Below are positions 24,454 through 36,546 of a stretch of 64,000 nt of DNA, in pieces. Both the position numbers and the translations under genes were made by a program. The notes beneath the pieces are model-generated. The model did not search any database. It had not been told where the DNA came from and saw only the letters and a list, made by a program, of their open reading frames with translations. Position 1 is the first letter of the stretch; every line of letters begins with the position of its first letter. Source of the stretch: Alisma plantago-aquatica (lineage: Eukaryota > Streptophyta > Magnoliopsida > Alismatales > Alismataceae); NCBI GenBank assembly GCA_963693085.1, contig OY856413.1, forward strand, positions 106,199,501 through 106,263,500, given 5' to 3'.

Positions 24454-24770
24454 TCTCCAGCTCCGGTTTGATATATGCATTGTGATGGGGGTTGACATTA
24501 GGAAATACAGGGAAACGAAAGCATGGGGCGTTGACTTGGAAAAGTAAGAAAAACATAAGCTACTTCATAAGCTGATTGGGTGTATTCAGGCGCTGGGCTC
24601 AGGAAGGATGTTTGACTGGTATCTACCAATGATGAGCAGAAGGAAGCACTAAGGCCCGGTCACACGTTGAAAACATATACCCTCCGTGTAGGAAAAAGTT
24701 AGGAGGACGGTGGTGGTCACTGTTCAACAGAATTGGCAAAATCTATAGAAATGACGATCTGTATCTGTAG
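24454..24770. other. PADRE upstream region
   Basis: About 300 bp of mixed-composition sequence upstream of the PADRE gene. No element or gene recognised. Confidence 0.4.
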
Positions 24771-24779
24771 TATTAATTT

Positions 24780-24984
24780 GACAAATGCTAGGTGGACACC
24801 ATTTTGAAACACAAAACAAAACCCCAAGCAATCTCCCCCACATGTTACAAGATATAACAAATAAAATACATTACAAGGTATAACAAATAAAATACATGTT
24901 TTATTTATTATACCTTGTAACATGCGGTGGAGATTGCTTGGGGTTCCGTTTTGGGTTCCAAAACAGGTCTGCATAGCAAATCTC
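24780..24984. mobile_element. Hairpin MULE-type MITE, copy 1
   Basis: A ~205-bp element whose two halves are inverted copies of each other along nearly their whole length (ACCCCAAGCAATCTCC on the left, GGAGATTGCTTGGGGTT on the right, with TGTTACAAG/CTTGTAACA near the centre). It is flanked by a perfect 9-bp direct repeat TATTAATTT (24771-24779 and 24985-24993). The 9-bp duplication is the Mutator-superfamily signature. A second copy is at 59362-59522. No coding capacity. Confidence 0.88.
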
Positions 24985-24993
24985 TATTAATTT

Positions 24994-25654
24994 TGGTAGG
25001 TAGACATATCATTGTGTCTAAAAAAGATATTATTATGTTTTTAAAATGTGGTACATTTCTCAAGGTTTATATGTTCTTAATTATTGATAAATCCTTATAC
25101 CATCTAATTCTATTAATGAATTATCATTACATTTGATTGCTAATAGAAATGCTCTGAAAATATAATGTGTAAATATGTATATATATAGAAACACAAATGG
25201 CAAGCATAATCTTGATATGTAAAAAGAAAATTAATTATAAATGTAAAAATCGTGAGGAGATGAGATTGCAAACAAAACAATAACTTTAACCTACTACAAA
25301 AAAGGAAAAAACAATGAACCATGAAAAACTACTTAATTTTTAAAATAAATGTGTAACTATTTAGAGAGTGAGAATCTAAATTAGAAGGAAAAAAATTATA
25401 GAACATACACAAAACAATCATAGAGACATCTTTGTTAAAAATGACATGGGAAATCTAAGAGTTGATATTATATTCAAAACACTAAAAGGGATTTTAGAAA
25501 CTTTAATTTAGCTCTCGATCCTCAGGGAACAATAAGGGTTAGGGGCAGTGGCGGTTCTCTTTAAAGACTAGGACGCTCCTAAGTTTTAAAAAAATATTCA
25601 TAAGTTTTAAAAAAATATACATTCCATGATATCATGTTTGATTTCTAAAAGAAT
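24994..25654. other. AT-rich intergenic sequence
   Basis: No gene recognised. Contains CAGTGGCGG at about 25545, which looks like a hAT-type terminal motif, and an 18-bp direct repeat (TAAGTTTTAAAAAAATAT) at about 25581-25618. I could not find a matching opposite terminus. Confidence 0.4.
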
Positions 25655-26095
25655 ATTATATTAATAGTTTGGATAGCAGAACACCTAGGGTTTGACTGTG
25701 GAGGCGGCCGAGGCCGTGGTGATAGGGGAGGCAATGGAGGCCGCTCCTTAGGGATCCCTCATCCTAACAGTGGTCAAGATGCTTCCATGGAGTCACCGGA
25801 TGACCCTGCTATGGACATAGAGACTGGTAACCCACCCAATGGTGCTAGAGACAGATCATACAAGGATGCAGCTGTGGGTCGCAAGGCCTCTGATCTTCTC
25901 AAGGTCGTGTCCCCAGACACCCTCCAAACTGAGGACATCACGATTGATCATAGTGGATCACTGTCAAAATTAACCATCAATCCAGACTCACTCACACCAC
26001 TCTTAGAACCATGGAAACACACGGTAATCATGAAGCTCATTAGCGGAAACATCGGGTTCCAAATCCTAGTCAATCGCATGTCCATTCTCTAGACG
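25655..26095 (+). pseudogene. LINE (L1-type) ORF1, N-terminal part
   Basis: An RGG-rich start (about 25700-25745), then MESPDDPAMDIETG and SYKDAAVGRK, and the pre-DUF4283 block PWKHTVIMKLISGNIGFQ ending RMSIL and a stop. In plant LINE ORF1 this block runs directly into GYFLV…TGGPW, which here is at 9574-10808 on the minus strand. The two parts become one continuous frame across a single TSD copy if the block carrying this part is flipped and Athila-1 removed. Confidence 0.85.
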
Positions 26096-26100
26096 CCGAC
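26096..26100. other. Target-site duplication CCGAC of Athila-1 (right, inverted)
   Basis: Immediately precedes the LTR start TGTTGTGTGAA. Reverse complement GTCGG equals 10809-10813. Confidence 0.8.
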
Positions 26101-27112
26101 TGTTGTGTGAATTATATATCATCTTTTTACATGTTATCACACACAAATTTGGTTCATTCTGATATAATTCAGTCTCTTTTCATATTACTTTTTCCATCTT
26201 TTTGTTATTCTACTTATCTCATAACTTGCATTGCAGATTTGTCATAGAAAGAACTGAATTCGGATGTTATTTCTGCTGAAACAGCAGAATGCACGGCGTG
26301 CAAGTCAAAATACACGGCGTGCACCATTCCAGAGAAAGATTGGTTCGCTGAAACAGTAGAATGCACGGCGTGCAAGTCAAAATGCACGACGTGCACCATT
26401 CCAGAGAAAGACTGGTTCGCCGAAACAGAAGAATGCATGGTGTGCACAGAGAAAATGCATGGCGTGCGAGTTTTTAGAAGTGCACAGAAGGACGAACGCA
26501 CGACGTGCACACCGGTGCACGACATGTACCTGGAACGCGAACTGCTAAAGAAATGTTCTGGAAAGTCACACAACGTGCATATCCTCAGCGCACGTTGTGC
26601 ACAGATCATCCCGATGCAAACTGCATTGTAGGTGCACGGCGTGCACCTGGCAGTTTCAAAAATACGAAAATTCAGAATTTGATTTTAAAACAAGGAGGGA
26701 AGGCAAGGGACAGTTACGTTCAGTCATTTAAAAAGTTTCTCTTGTCCCAGAGCCAGAGGAGAGCATAGGAAGGTGAATTTAGAGGGATCCAAAGTGGTTT
26801 CTTGCATAAAGAGATCATTTCTTCTTCTCCCCTTCTCTATTGTCTTCTTCAAGGTGCAGCCAAGCTTCCCCAACTCCGACCAGCTTCTTGGGAGAGGAGG
26901 TAGTTCGTCTTGGAGCAGCTAAAGAAGGGAAATTTTGTCCTCAAGCCAGAATTCTTCCTTCTTATGGTTACATCTTTAGTTCTCTTTGTCTTTTCCTTTC
27001 TAAACCATGTCTAGAACTGAAATTTCTGTAACAAATTTGTTGTTCATCGTTATGGACGAGTAGACTCCTTTTTCTTGGGCATGGGAGAGTAGCTCCCATG
27101 TCATAACATGTA
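26101..27112 (+). repeat. Athila-1 right LTR, distal part, inverted
   Basis: Reverse complement of left-LTR sequence from 12524 back to about 11497. It ends at ACATGTA; the left LTR has only one more base between this point and the end of the proximal part at 22809, so the two parts together restore one LTR. Confidence 0.9.
26290..26648. repeat. TGCACGNCGTGCA near-palindrome cluster, inverted LTR copy
   Basis: About eleven copies, corresponding one to one with those of 11957-12342 but with independent substitutions (for example ATACACGGCGTGCAC and GTGCACGACATGTAC). Confidence 0.85.
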
Positions 27113-27702
27113 GAGGAAGAAATCAGAGTCACAATCACGGTTCTAATCGCGGAAAGTCAAAGACAAAGATTAAAGAATGTTACTGTTGCGGAAAAGTTGG
27201 ATACTTCAAGAAGGATTATAAGATCTGGAAGAAGGTGTCACAAGAACTTGCCAAAGAACACGAGGATGATGACCAGAGCAATACAGATGTCATTGCGGAA
27301 GATCTAATATGAACAGTCCAAGAGCAGGGTTTGAACACAGATGATGGTGTTGAGTGGGTTGTAGATACAGGAGTGACATGTCATGTTGCAACTCACAGGA
27401 AGCTCTTCACAAAATATAAGAGAGGGAACTTTGGTAATGTGAGGATGGGGATTGCTAGCTACTCAAAGATCATTGGTATTGGTGACGTCTGTGTCAAAAT
27501 AGATGTTGGGTGTACTATCATGCTCAAGGATGTTCGTCATGTTCCAGACTTGAGGCTTAGTGTAATTTCTGGTTCCTTGTTGGATAGGGACGGATATGAT
27601 CTCGAGTTCAGTGGTGGCATGTGCAAAGTAACAAAAGGGTGTTTGGTGATAGATCGAGGCAGACTGTGCTGCAATCTATATAAAACCACATTGAGAGTGT
27701 AG
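27113..27702 (+). pseudogene. Copia gag zinc knuckle and protease remnant
   Basis: Begins abruptly in gag: a basic Arg/Asn/His-rich run, then a zinc knuckle CYCCGKVGYFKKDYK in which the His and last Cys have both become Tyr. A stop at 27310-27312 is followed by the protease: WVVDTGVTCH (family DTGAS/DSGAS…H), LKDVRHVPDLRLSVISG, a short loop, and RGRLCCNLYKTT. It directly abuts flipped Athila-1 LTR sequence with no 5' LTR, leader or TSD. Ty1/Copia family; integrase, RT and RNase H are absent. Confidence 0.82.
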
Positions 27703-28335
27703 AAATAGAAGGTTTAGGAAGTCAAGAAGCCAATGTCAATTCAAAAGAGACGAGGAGGAATTGGAAGTACTCCTACATATAGTCATAGGTATGAGCTACA
27801 GGATTCTCTCAGTGATGTTAGCAAGGGTAGAAAGGTAAGTTTCTACAAGCACCATGATGACTCCCGGTTAGAGAAGATTGCTCCAAAGACTTCTTCTAGA
27901 CAGTGCGCACGTGAGGAAGAAGGACAATACAGTGAACATGTAGTTGATGCATGTAGAATGGAGGATCAGGCTCTTGGTGTGGGGTTACATCGACAGGGGG
28001 AGTGTCAAAGGAAGGTTTCTGAGTCTTACTATAGAAGGTTAGAAACACAATTTTCATCTAGGATGGCTCGACATACCGGTCAACGAGAGTAATGAAAGTT
28101 CCAGGTGTGGGCATGGAAAGAGAAGTGATGTTGCCAGGATACTGCTTCTCAGTTTCTTGGGAATAAAGTGAAGTCAGGGTGGTACTTCAAGAAAAGGGAT
28201 GAAAAGGACAAGATGTTGACATTCTTGAGGAGAATGACCACCTATCAGAATCCATCACAGGTGGTGATGGAATCTAGAAGTTACTCTGGATGATTGTTGA
28301 AGACAAAGTCTCCCTCATGGACCGGAGGGGGAGAT
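27703..28335 (+). other. Copia remnant between protease and LTR
   Basis: About 630 bp with one open stretch (27733-28092) that I do not recognise. It stands where integrase, RT and RNase H should be, so the element has lost or replaced its polymerase region. It ends in the polypurine tract GGAGGGGGAG (about 28323-28334) that primes the LTR. Confidence 0.6.
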
Positions 28336-28738
28336 TGTTGGGAAAAAGAATAGGATTTCTGCCCATGTCCTAATTGTATTTGGGCTTGAGTAGGAGTTTG
28401 TTTGTGTTGCCAATCCTAGTAGGAGTTAAATCCAATAGGAGAGAAGATGGCTCTCTATTTGCAACATTGGAAGTGGATTAGGAATTGGACTATGAATTGG
28501 AGTGGGATTCCTAATTGCTACTACATGTGATGGAGGCCTATAAATAGAGGCCATGGGGGAAGCCATTGAGATCATCCCACTGGTTGGTGTGTGATCCCAT
28601 CAGTTGTTTGTTGTTGGTGCCTTATGTGGTAGAAGATCTAGAAAACAAGAACAACTGGTGGTGCTCTCTTGTGGTAAGAGAAGGTCAGTGACTTTGCCTT
28701 GAAGCAAAGTAGCGGATGATAGTCAGCGACACATTAGT
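28336..28738 (+). repeat. Copia LTR, 5' portion (split)
   Basis: Starts TGTTGGGAAAAAG right after the polypurine tract and runs to ACATTAGT, where the 30-kb array begins. It continues at 58600. Confidence 0.85.
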
Positions 28739-31700
28739 TGTAACGAACCTGCCTCCCAGTAACCCCCAATTAAGGGATACCAAGAGGTCATAGCCATTAT
28801 CCCAATTTCCCGGATCAAAGGTTCGACAAATAATCAGTAATAATTATAAAATTCTACCATCTATACAGAAAATTGGAATAAAATAAAACTTTGCATACCT
28901 TTTTCAAAAACTTAGATATCTAACTTCTATCCACATTTGGACTCTATTCTTACTAATCCTCCTTGCACTTTATTTCTTAATTTCACAATATGCCACTTTA
29001 TTGTTTGTCCTTTTCAATTTGTACCTAAAACGCCGACAAACAAAATGTCAGTCAGCATAAATGAATATGCCAGTATGTGGGGACAATCAAAATTTCACAA
29101 ATATGGCTAACAATCTAAATATCACAATCAAGTTAATTAACTACCCAATTTACGCTTTCAATGTAACATTCTCCACCGCTTTTGCTCTAACCCTGGAATA
29201 CCCTCTTTAGGGTTTCTCTTTTTCCATTGACTTAAGGCCATCTTCTCAATCCCGAGCTTGGTGTTTGGGGTCACCTCTCATGGTGCCCATTAGTCATGCA
29301 ACAAAGACCACCTTCTCAATCCTAAGATTGGTGTCTGGGGTCACCACTCATGGTACCCATGGGTCTTCCCTCCTGGGCTTGACCTTTTTGCATCATCCAT
29401 TAGGGTGGCATGTAGGTGTGAGAATACATACTTGTATTGTAATTGTGATAATCATAGTGACTTTATGATTTGCAAGTATGAACATCCAAACTGATAGGTT
29501 GCATTCAATGTGATCAATCATCCGGAAAACCTTCGGGAAACTAATGCGATTAACCATAATTAACCACATACCTGATCTAGAGAAACTTGTTGTCTAAGCA
29601 ATAATATTCAAGAATAATCAAACAAGCAATCAATGATATCCTGAAATTAATGCAATACATCCAAGTGTCATTGTTTTATCCAAAACATTCTCAAGATAGA
29701 CTTGGATTCCATCTTAGGCTTTCTAGGCCACTTTAGGGTTTTATTAGGGTTTTAGCCTCCATAATAGTTTTATCACATTTAATGCTCTCTTAGTTCACAA
29801 ACCCTAATTTCAACATCATAAGCCCAATTAAAGTCTATTATTTCTCTTTTATACTAAAATCATGAACTTTGTCCTTTTAAGTTATTTCAAGATCATTAGA
29901 CTTAATTATCACCTTTAGTTTCTTTCGAATTGACAACTCATATTTCATTATGGTCTAATTCACATATGAATTCCATTTATCACATTAATATCACATTAAT
30001 CCACTAGAAAACCCCAATTACTAAATGAAAGGTATTTATCCACAATTAGGAACTTTTATATTCAACATAGCTTAGAACCATCAAATCTCAGCTTTATTCA
30101 TGAATTTGACCAATTGAAGCCATTAAGAAACATAATTATTAACATTAGGGTTTCAAGGCCCGTTGAAGCTTATTTATGTACATGGAACCCTAAATTAATC
30201 AAATTACACATAAGGTTCATCCTTTTAGATCTAATGCATATTTTTATAATCAACAGGTTATTATCGACTTTAATCATCCATATAACCCTTCTCGATACAT
30301 TAATCATCTTAAATTAGGGTTTCTTAACCATTAATGCAGTAAAGTTGATAACTTCCACTACTTTTCGAATTGCAAGAGGAATCAGGCTTCATTTACATTT
30401 TTATTGCATTCCTCACATTTTTTTGAGAAAAATACATATATTATTTGCTACCATCAGAGTTATGATTACTTAGTAATGAAAATTGCAAGTTTCACTTACT
30501 TGAACCAATGGCAGGCTGCCACAGCAGCCTTTCCATGCAACACGTAGCTGTAGCTGAATTATAACAGAATGACCATGCTTCCCTTACTTAAGTCATCGAT
30601 TCTTCATGGCAGGGAGGGGCAAAAACATCCAAAGTCACCTGATCTTCTTCCTCCTCGTGCAACCCTAGCGTTGCCGACTGCAGCATCTCGGGGGGGGGAG
30701 GAGGGCTCTCCTCCTCCCTCCTTGGACTCTAGGGGCACCGGCGATGTCCCCATTGCTTCTACCACCCTCTGTCATACCTGCGGGGTCCAAAGATAGGGCT
30801 GAGGCGGCTAGGATTGGGCTCGACAGTCTGCAACTCGTGATTGTCCTATGCAGTCGTGTTCCTGTGGCTGCACACAACTAAGATGAGGGGACGACCAACG
30901 AGTGTCCCCTTGGTGTCGTGGGAGCAGCACACCTCCATTGTAACTCCTCCATAGCCCCTCGATGCTCGAGAGTTAGCACAACTTCTTTTAGTTAGGGTTT
31001 GATTTAAAACAAGAAGGAGAAGATAAAGGGATGCATGGGATCTTCTTGAACTCAGGCCAAGGGGTCTACCCTTTATATAGGGGTGGGTAGCCATGCCCTA
31101 ACATGCTTTCCCATGACGAAACAAAACCCTTTTTGTAATAGGAAACCAAGTTCCTTCATTAGGAAGCAATCTTCTCCCTCTTAAAAAAAACTCTTTGATA
31201 TTCTTTATTCTTTAGATATTAGGAATTTGAAAATTATCTCTTTCTTCATCTCTAGGCTTGACTTTTAATCCATTGGTCACGAAATTATACTTCCTCATTG
31301 AAGAAAGCACCTCTTTTTAATAATACCACAAATTCATTAATTATGTATCACATTATCCTCTTCTTTTTGTATTATTTGCATTTTTCTCTTTCTTCTTACT
31401 CATTGGGACTCCTTGGACCCCAAGAAATCCTAGGATTTCGAAATTCCTTTTAAGGATACTTATTATCCTTCTAGATGCATCTACATCCATCATTTCTCAT
31501 TATCTTATTTCTTTAGTAAGATATTTCTTTTCAAGGATTTCTCTTTATCCTTTATTCCCTTTTTCCTCTTTTCCTATTTCTTCTATAAGAAATCACATAG
31601 AAATGAAATTTATTTAATTGTGGCCATTAATTCCACTTTCTAGAGATTTCTATGTATTTCTCGTAATTACTTTGCTTAATATCCATTATCTTGTATCTTT

Positions 31701-31911
31701 TCTATTTATTTGGACTTTTTTTCTTTTCTTCTCTTTTATATCCATTATTGGATTAATCTAATAATAGAAATTACAAAATTCCTATCAAAAGGGAGATTTG
31801 CAAAGAAGTTCATCTTTTGAAGCAAAGCATACAACCTTTTCAATTAAGTCCATATTCACAAAATATTTACAATTCAATTATGTAAACATATGCAAAATTG
31901 AGGTTGTAACA
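28739..31911 (-). repeat. Array 2, LTR A
   Basis: About 3173 bp, from TGTAACGAACC to GGTTGTAACA. The interior is AT-rich with many AGGGTTT motifs and a GC-richer patch at about 30600-30960. Short frames conserved among LTRs A, B and C follow from the duplication. Confidence 0.88.
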
Positions 31912-31922
31912 TCCTTCCCCTC
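31912..31922 (-). other. Polypurine tract, array 2 (next to LTR A)
   Basis: Minus strand GAGGGGAAGGA directly before TGTTACAACC. The same tract is at 49931-49941. Confidence 0.7.
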
Positions 31923-34730
31923 TTATAAGAATTTTTCCCTCAAAATTCCCTCAAGCACACAAACAAATAGGATAATACTTCCTCATGTCTATCATGGCTC
32001 CCATATGGTTTTACCCTCTCCATGGTGCCTCTCAAAAACCTTCATCATCTCATATTCTTGCATCTGAGTTCTTTTTCACCTTGGTACCTTGTACCCTCAT
32101 AGGTGACTCAGGACATTTTAGCTTCTCTCAAAGCTAACTGGGTTCATGGCTCAGCACATGGCTTGGGTACCTCACATAGTGCTCTAGATCGAAATCGTGG
32201 AACACATCACATTATCCAGAGGGGTAAGACTGAACATAATCACCTCCACCAATCCATCTCAAAAGGACCCATATATCGGGGACTCAGCTTTCTCAGTTGT
32301 ATCTTAGAGGGGTCGGATTTTCACATCGCATATTCTCCCACAGTGAACTGCATGTCAGTCTACTTTGCATCAGCTCATGACTCATGTCACCCCTGGGCTT
32401 CCTCAGCCATCGCATGATCAAAGCGACTTCATTTGCACCCACTGTGGTCCTTTTCTGACCTTCACGAGGTCCCTTCACCAATATTATCTTAATGAATTGG
32501 TGACCAACACAACCTCCCTTACAAAGGTTCTTTACATCCCAATATTGGCTATGGTGGTTATCATCACATCTCTCATAGGGAAAGAACTGCCCCCATGTAT
32601 CACCCTGAATGAGCACACATGCTCTCATCAGACCCTCTTTTTTGGATCATACTAACCATTAGTTAGGGATGATAAGTTGTACTCACATTGAGTTCTTCAT
32701 GTATCTACTTCCACCTTATGGAAGTGAATCTTTAGGTCATATTCAAGAACTTTTGAACTTACATCCTGGTGCAGTTGAACCATCTCTCTTACTTGTAGTT
32801 CAGTCGGATCTGTCTCCCGACAGTATTCTCTCTTTCTCTTAGATTATGTCATCTAGGTAAGATGATCTACCATAACCCATATTGCATCTTGACCTTCCTT
32901 GGTCCATGGAGGCTTACCATAACATCCATATTGATTAACTCCCATTCCCTCTCAGGGACTTTTTATCCTTTGTATCAACTTACTGGGTTACTGGTGCTCG
33001 TCCTTCACCTCCTGACATGCATGGCGACAAGCCACATGCAACTCCATATTATGCATCCAAAGTACTACTGAAACTTACCATCTTAGTAGTACCATGGTGT
33101 ATGGTGACTTAAAATCATGATCTCCTGTATGTCATGATTCCTCAAGATTGATTCCTCGGAAACCCTAAATCACTCTAGCCGGGGTTTCATCACCTTCTTT
33201 TCCAAAGAAGTACATCTGAGGTTCTACAATCATCCTTTTATCGGATCAAGGCCTAGGATGGCTAACCAAACAACCACTAACATGATCAACATATCTTGTT
33301 ACATCTGAGTGTTAGCCAAACATATCTCCTTTTCTAAATTTTGGGTTAACCTAACAACCTCTTCTAGCCTCTATCTAAACTAGGCAGCTGCATCTCAACC
33401 AGAGTATCCATTACCACCTCACATCCTTATGTGTAATGTCATGTTGAATACATACACCTCAATGTATTCCACTTATTATCTCATCTCAAACTCTAAGTCT
33501 ATCTTCATCAAGAAAACTCTGAGCTCATCCTCTTAGTTTTCAAACTCAACCTTGTATAACTCACAAATTCCACATAGCTCATGATAAAAATATCATTCTA
33601 AGATGACTACCTTAGTTCCCTTGCTGTTTGTACAACATCCACACAGCGTACACTCTATAAGGGTACGTTATTATCTCCATCCTCATGCATCGTAGCAACA
33701 TTTCCACTCACATTATATTTATCCTTGGTGTATGCAATGCATACGGTTCTATCTCTCACTCCCATAACAAGAGGAAATAAGCATTTAGCTACAGTCCAAA
33801 TACAAAGTTCTTCCCATTCCAAGAGTAGAGATGGTACATCCCACATTTCCAGTACACCTACAAATCTAAACTGAAATGTGCCTCACATGCATCTACATCA
33901 TGAACATCTCAATATCCAGGTTACTTCCATGAAAAATTGGTCTCGAACCCACTAGGGTCATCATACAATCCCTAGTCATCTCCTCTAGGTCTATAGGGTG
34001 TCATCACTTTTAGGCTCATCCCTCTTCCCTTATGCATCAGAGAGTGCCCTCTTCATTTGCCCTTTGGGTCCCATGAGTTCCTAAAGGTGATCAATCTCCT
34101 AACCCATGGCCCTTAGACAATGACAGTTGTTACCTCCCGACCCTATGGTCATGTGCAACTAGGGAATTAGGCAACTCCTACTCCTATCGGTCTTATCCCT
34201 ACCTGACCCTAGGATAGACTCCAGATTATAACATAGTACATATCCAACTTGAAACCTTACCCAAGTCTCCATCGTCTCTCTCGACATTTGTGGTCTGACT
34301 TACGTCCTTTCATAGGGGTCATGGTGACCTATCTACCTCATCCAGGCCCCATACCGGTTACCTCCATATAACACATCCACATGCACTCAGAGATGATCAT
34401 CTATGGGTCTACAGGTTCACTCTTATACTATGTACTCTCCACTTAGCTTCTCAAGATTCTATGAAACCTCTTAGGGTTTCCTCAAACCCAACAAAAGTTG
34501 ATCCATACCCTACAAAAGCGTCCCTCTCCCTGGATGGGAGGAAACTATCTCTTGATAGAAACAAAGGTCACAAACGTACTTATGTCCAGTGTTTACCTTC
34601 ACATGAGCATGCTTAACCCTAGCAAGCTACTAAGGCATGTAACTCACAAGAAGACCACCTTATAAACCATGCTAGGTCTCCATGGTAGGTCCTACTTGTT
34701 TCTATTCCTTCATATTGGACCAACATCATA

Positions 34731-34735
34731 GCTAC
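34731..34735. other. Target-site duplication GCTAC of Athila-2 (left)
   Basis: Direct repeat of 45124-45128. The empty site is visible in the second internal region near 52819 (CATACCTACCCATG). Confidence 0.85.
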
Positions 34736-36522
34736 TGATAACACCAAATTTTGTGATATTTTAGACTTTTTTTTGTTATCAAAACTGCCCTTTTAAACTG
34801 TTTTCCTCTCTTTTATAAGTACTTTTGTAATAATTGGCCAAACCACGCTCTTAATCCAATATTTCCATCTTTTGCAGAGTTTTTCCTCATTTTGGTACGT
34901 TTATCATCAATAAGGCCGTCCCGGCCCACAAATAAGCTCCACCTGCTTTCGGCCTTCCTGACGCCCGATACGAGCACTGCCCGACAGGGTAGTGCGACAC
35001 AACGGTGCATGATATGGGGATGTCGAGCAGAAAGAAACTAACGGACGACACATCTTTTACCCGACAGGGAGCCGAGTTCGCCACGACAACCCAAGCTTGT
35101 CGCACGACACAGGCCACCCACCGGCAGGCGCCGCCCGTCATGTGACCGACAGCCGACACCCATGTGCCAAGTGATATCAGCATCGGCCGTCCACCGACCC
35201 GCGAATAAGGAGGAAACATGGCGCTTCGAGCACCATAACTTCCTCCAACCGCTGCCTATAAATAGCAGCTACAGGAAGCCGAAAAGACAGTTCACACAGT
35301 TGGGAACCTTAAGCGATCTTCGGAGAAAAACTGTGAGAGCAAGAGTATCGTGCCTCGGTGCTCATCCCGGGAAACTCTAGGTGAGGTCTTCCTCATCCCG
35401 AGAGGGAGGGGATGGTTCACTTAGGACTGTCCCGGGTGACACTGCAGGCCGATATCGGCCAGCGTTGATGAGCGACACAAGTGCCCGATAGTAGATGTAT
35501 CACTCCATACCCGACACGATATTGAACCTGATACGCTTCGCCCGTCATTAGCATTCCGCCCGAGAGGGTGCACCGCCTAACATGAGCGTATCGGCCAGGG
35601 TCCTTGAGCGATACAATCATCCATCACGGTGTGCCGCCTGAGAGGGTGTGTCGCCCGACACTGCTGTATCGGGCTAGGCTCCTGACCGGTATCGGGCTGG
35701 AGAGCTGTAGTAGTCTGTCATCCTTCTACATCAAGGAGGCGACATTTATCTTTATTTTTGTTATTTAATTCTTTACTTATGCACTGTAATTAAGACCTTT
35801 AATGTTATGGAAATGGAAAAGCTTAATCACTTCCTGCTTTATGTTTGGTGTAATTGTTAGATGACTGCTATGTTTAATATCTGAACTCTAGCTTGCATGT
35901 TTGGATCGCGTTTCGCTTAGCTACCGAATCATGTTTTCCCGTCGCAACAACTTCGAGAGATGTGTTGTGGCTCTAGTGTTTGGTCCGATTCTGGAGTACG
36001 AGAGTGCCTGGAACGGAGTTACTTCAGTAACATTCCACTCTAACTTAAGTCCAGCAACCTCGAGAGGGGTGTTGATGCTTGGTTATAGGTACCCGCTCTG
36101 AGAGGAGGGGTACAGGATGCTCCTGCTATCACTTGTTTTACCAAAGTTTATCCTTCGTACCTTGCTTTAGCTCTAGTTTGATCTTTCTGTTTCTGTTGCA
36201 TGAAAACCCTAAAAAACTACTAAATGACTAAAACCTTAAATCTTTCTTGTAACTCCAGTTGGAGATAGTTTTCTTTGTTTTGTTTGTAACATCTTGATGT
36301 TTCCCCTTGGGGAATTTACTATCTCTTTGTACCTGCCGGAGTGTAGCGTGTCGATTCGGAGTTCTCAACACTACCACCCTTGTCCTTGTGTTCGACCCCG
36401 TATATCTACTTTGACCCCGTAAGCAAAGTTTCGGGGGCCTAGAAGAGTTCGGGTTATAAATTTAAAAGTCCGACTAACTTCAAATCTGCCTCCAATTTTG
36501 GACGCGCGATTTAGGCCGGTCA
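34736..36522 (+). repeat. Athila-2 5' LTR
   Basis: About 1787 bp, TGATAACACC … GCCGGTCA. Dense in CCCGACA and CCCGATA motifs on both strands, and carrying a 14-bp perfect palindrome at 35447-35460. Confidence 0.92.
35447..35460. repeat. Perfect palindrome GGCCGATATCGGCC
   Basis: Present in both Athila-2 LTRs (again at 44047-44060), within a stretch rich in GTATCGG and CCGACAC words. Confidence 0.9.
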
Positions 36523-36529
36523 ACTTTTT

Positions 36530-36546
36530 GGCGCCGTTGCCAGGGA
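36530..36546 (+). other. Primer-binding site of Athila-2 (tRNA-Asp)
   Basis: TTTTTGGCGCCGTTGCCAGG, a few bases past the LTR end. Complementary to the plant tRNA-Asp 3' end with one mismatch. Confidence 0.85.

Larger units (their letters stand above)
31912..34735 (-). other. Array 2, first internal region, left part
   Basis: Non-coding, CT-rich on plus. Matches 49931-52820 of the second internal region. Interrupted at CATAGCTAC by Athila-2. Confidence 0.8.

Noticed and set aside
25545..25553. CAGTGGCGG as one end of a hAT element
   Set aside because: No matching inverted terminus or 8-bp duplication found nearby.
30569..30960. GC-richer open frames in array 2 LTRs (also about 48600-48975 and 57247-57600)
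   Set aside because: They are present at matching places in LTRs A, B and C, but the frames shift between copies, so they are not conserved as protein.
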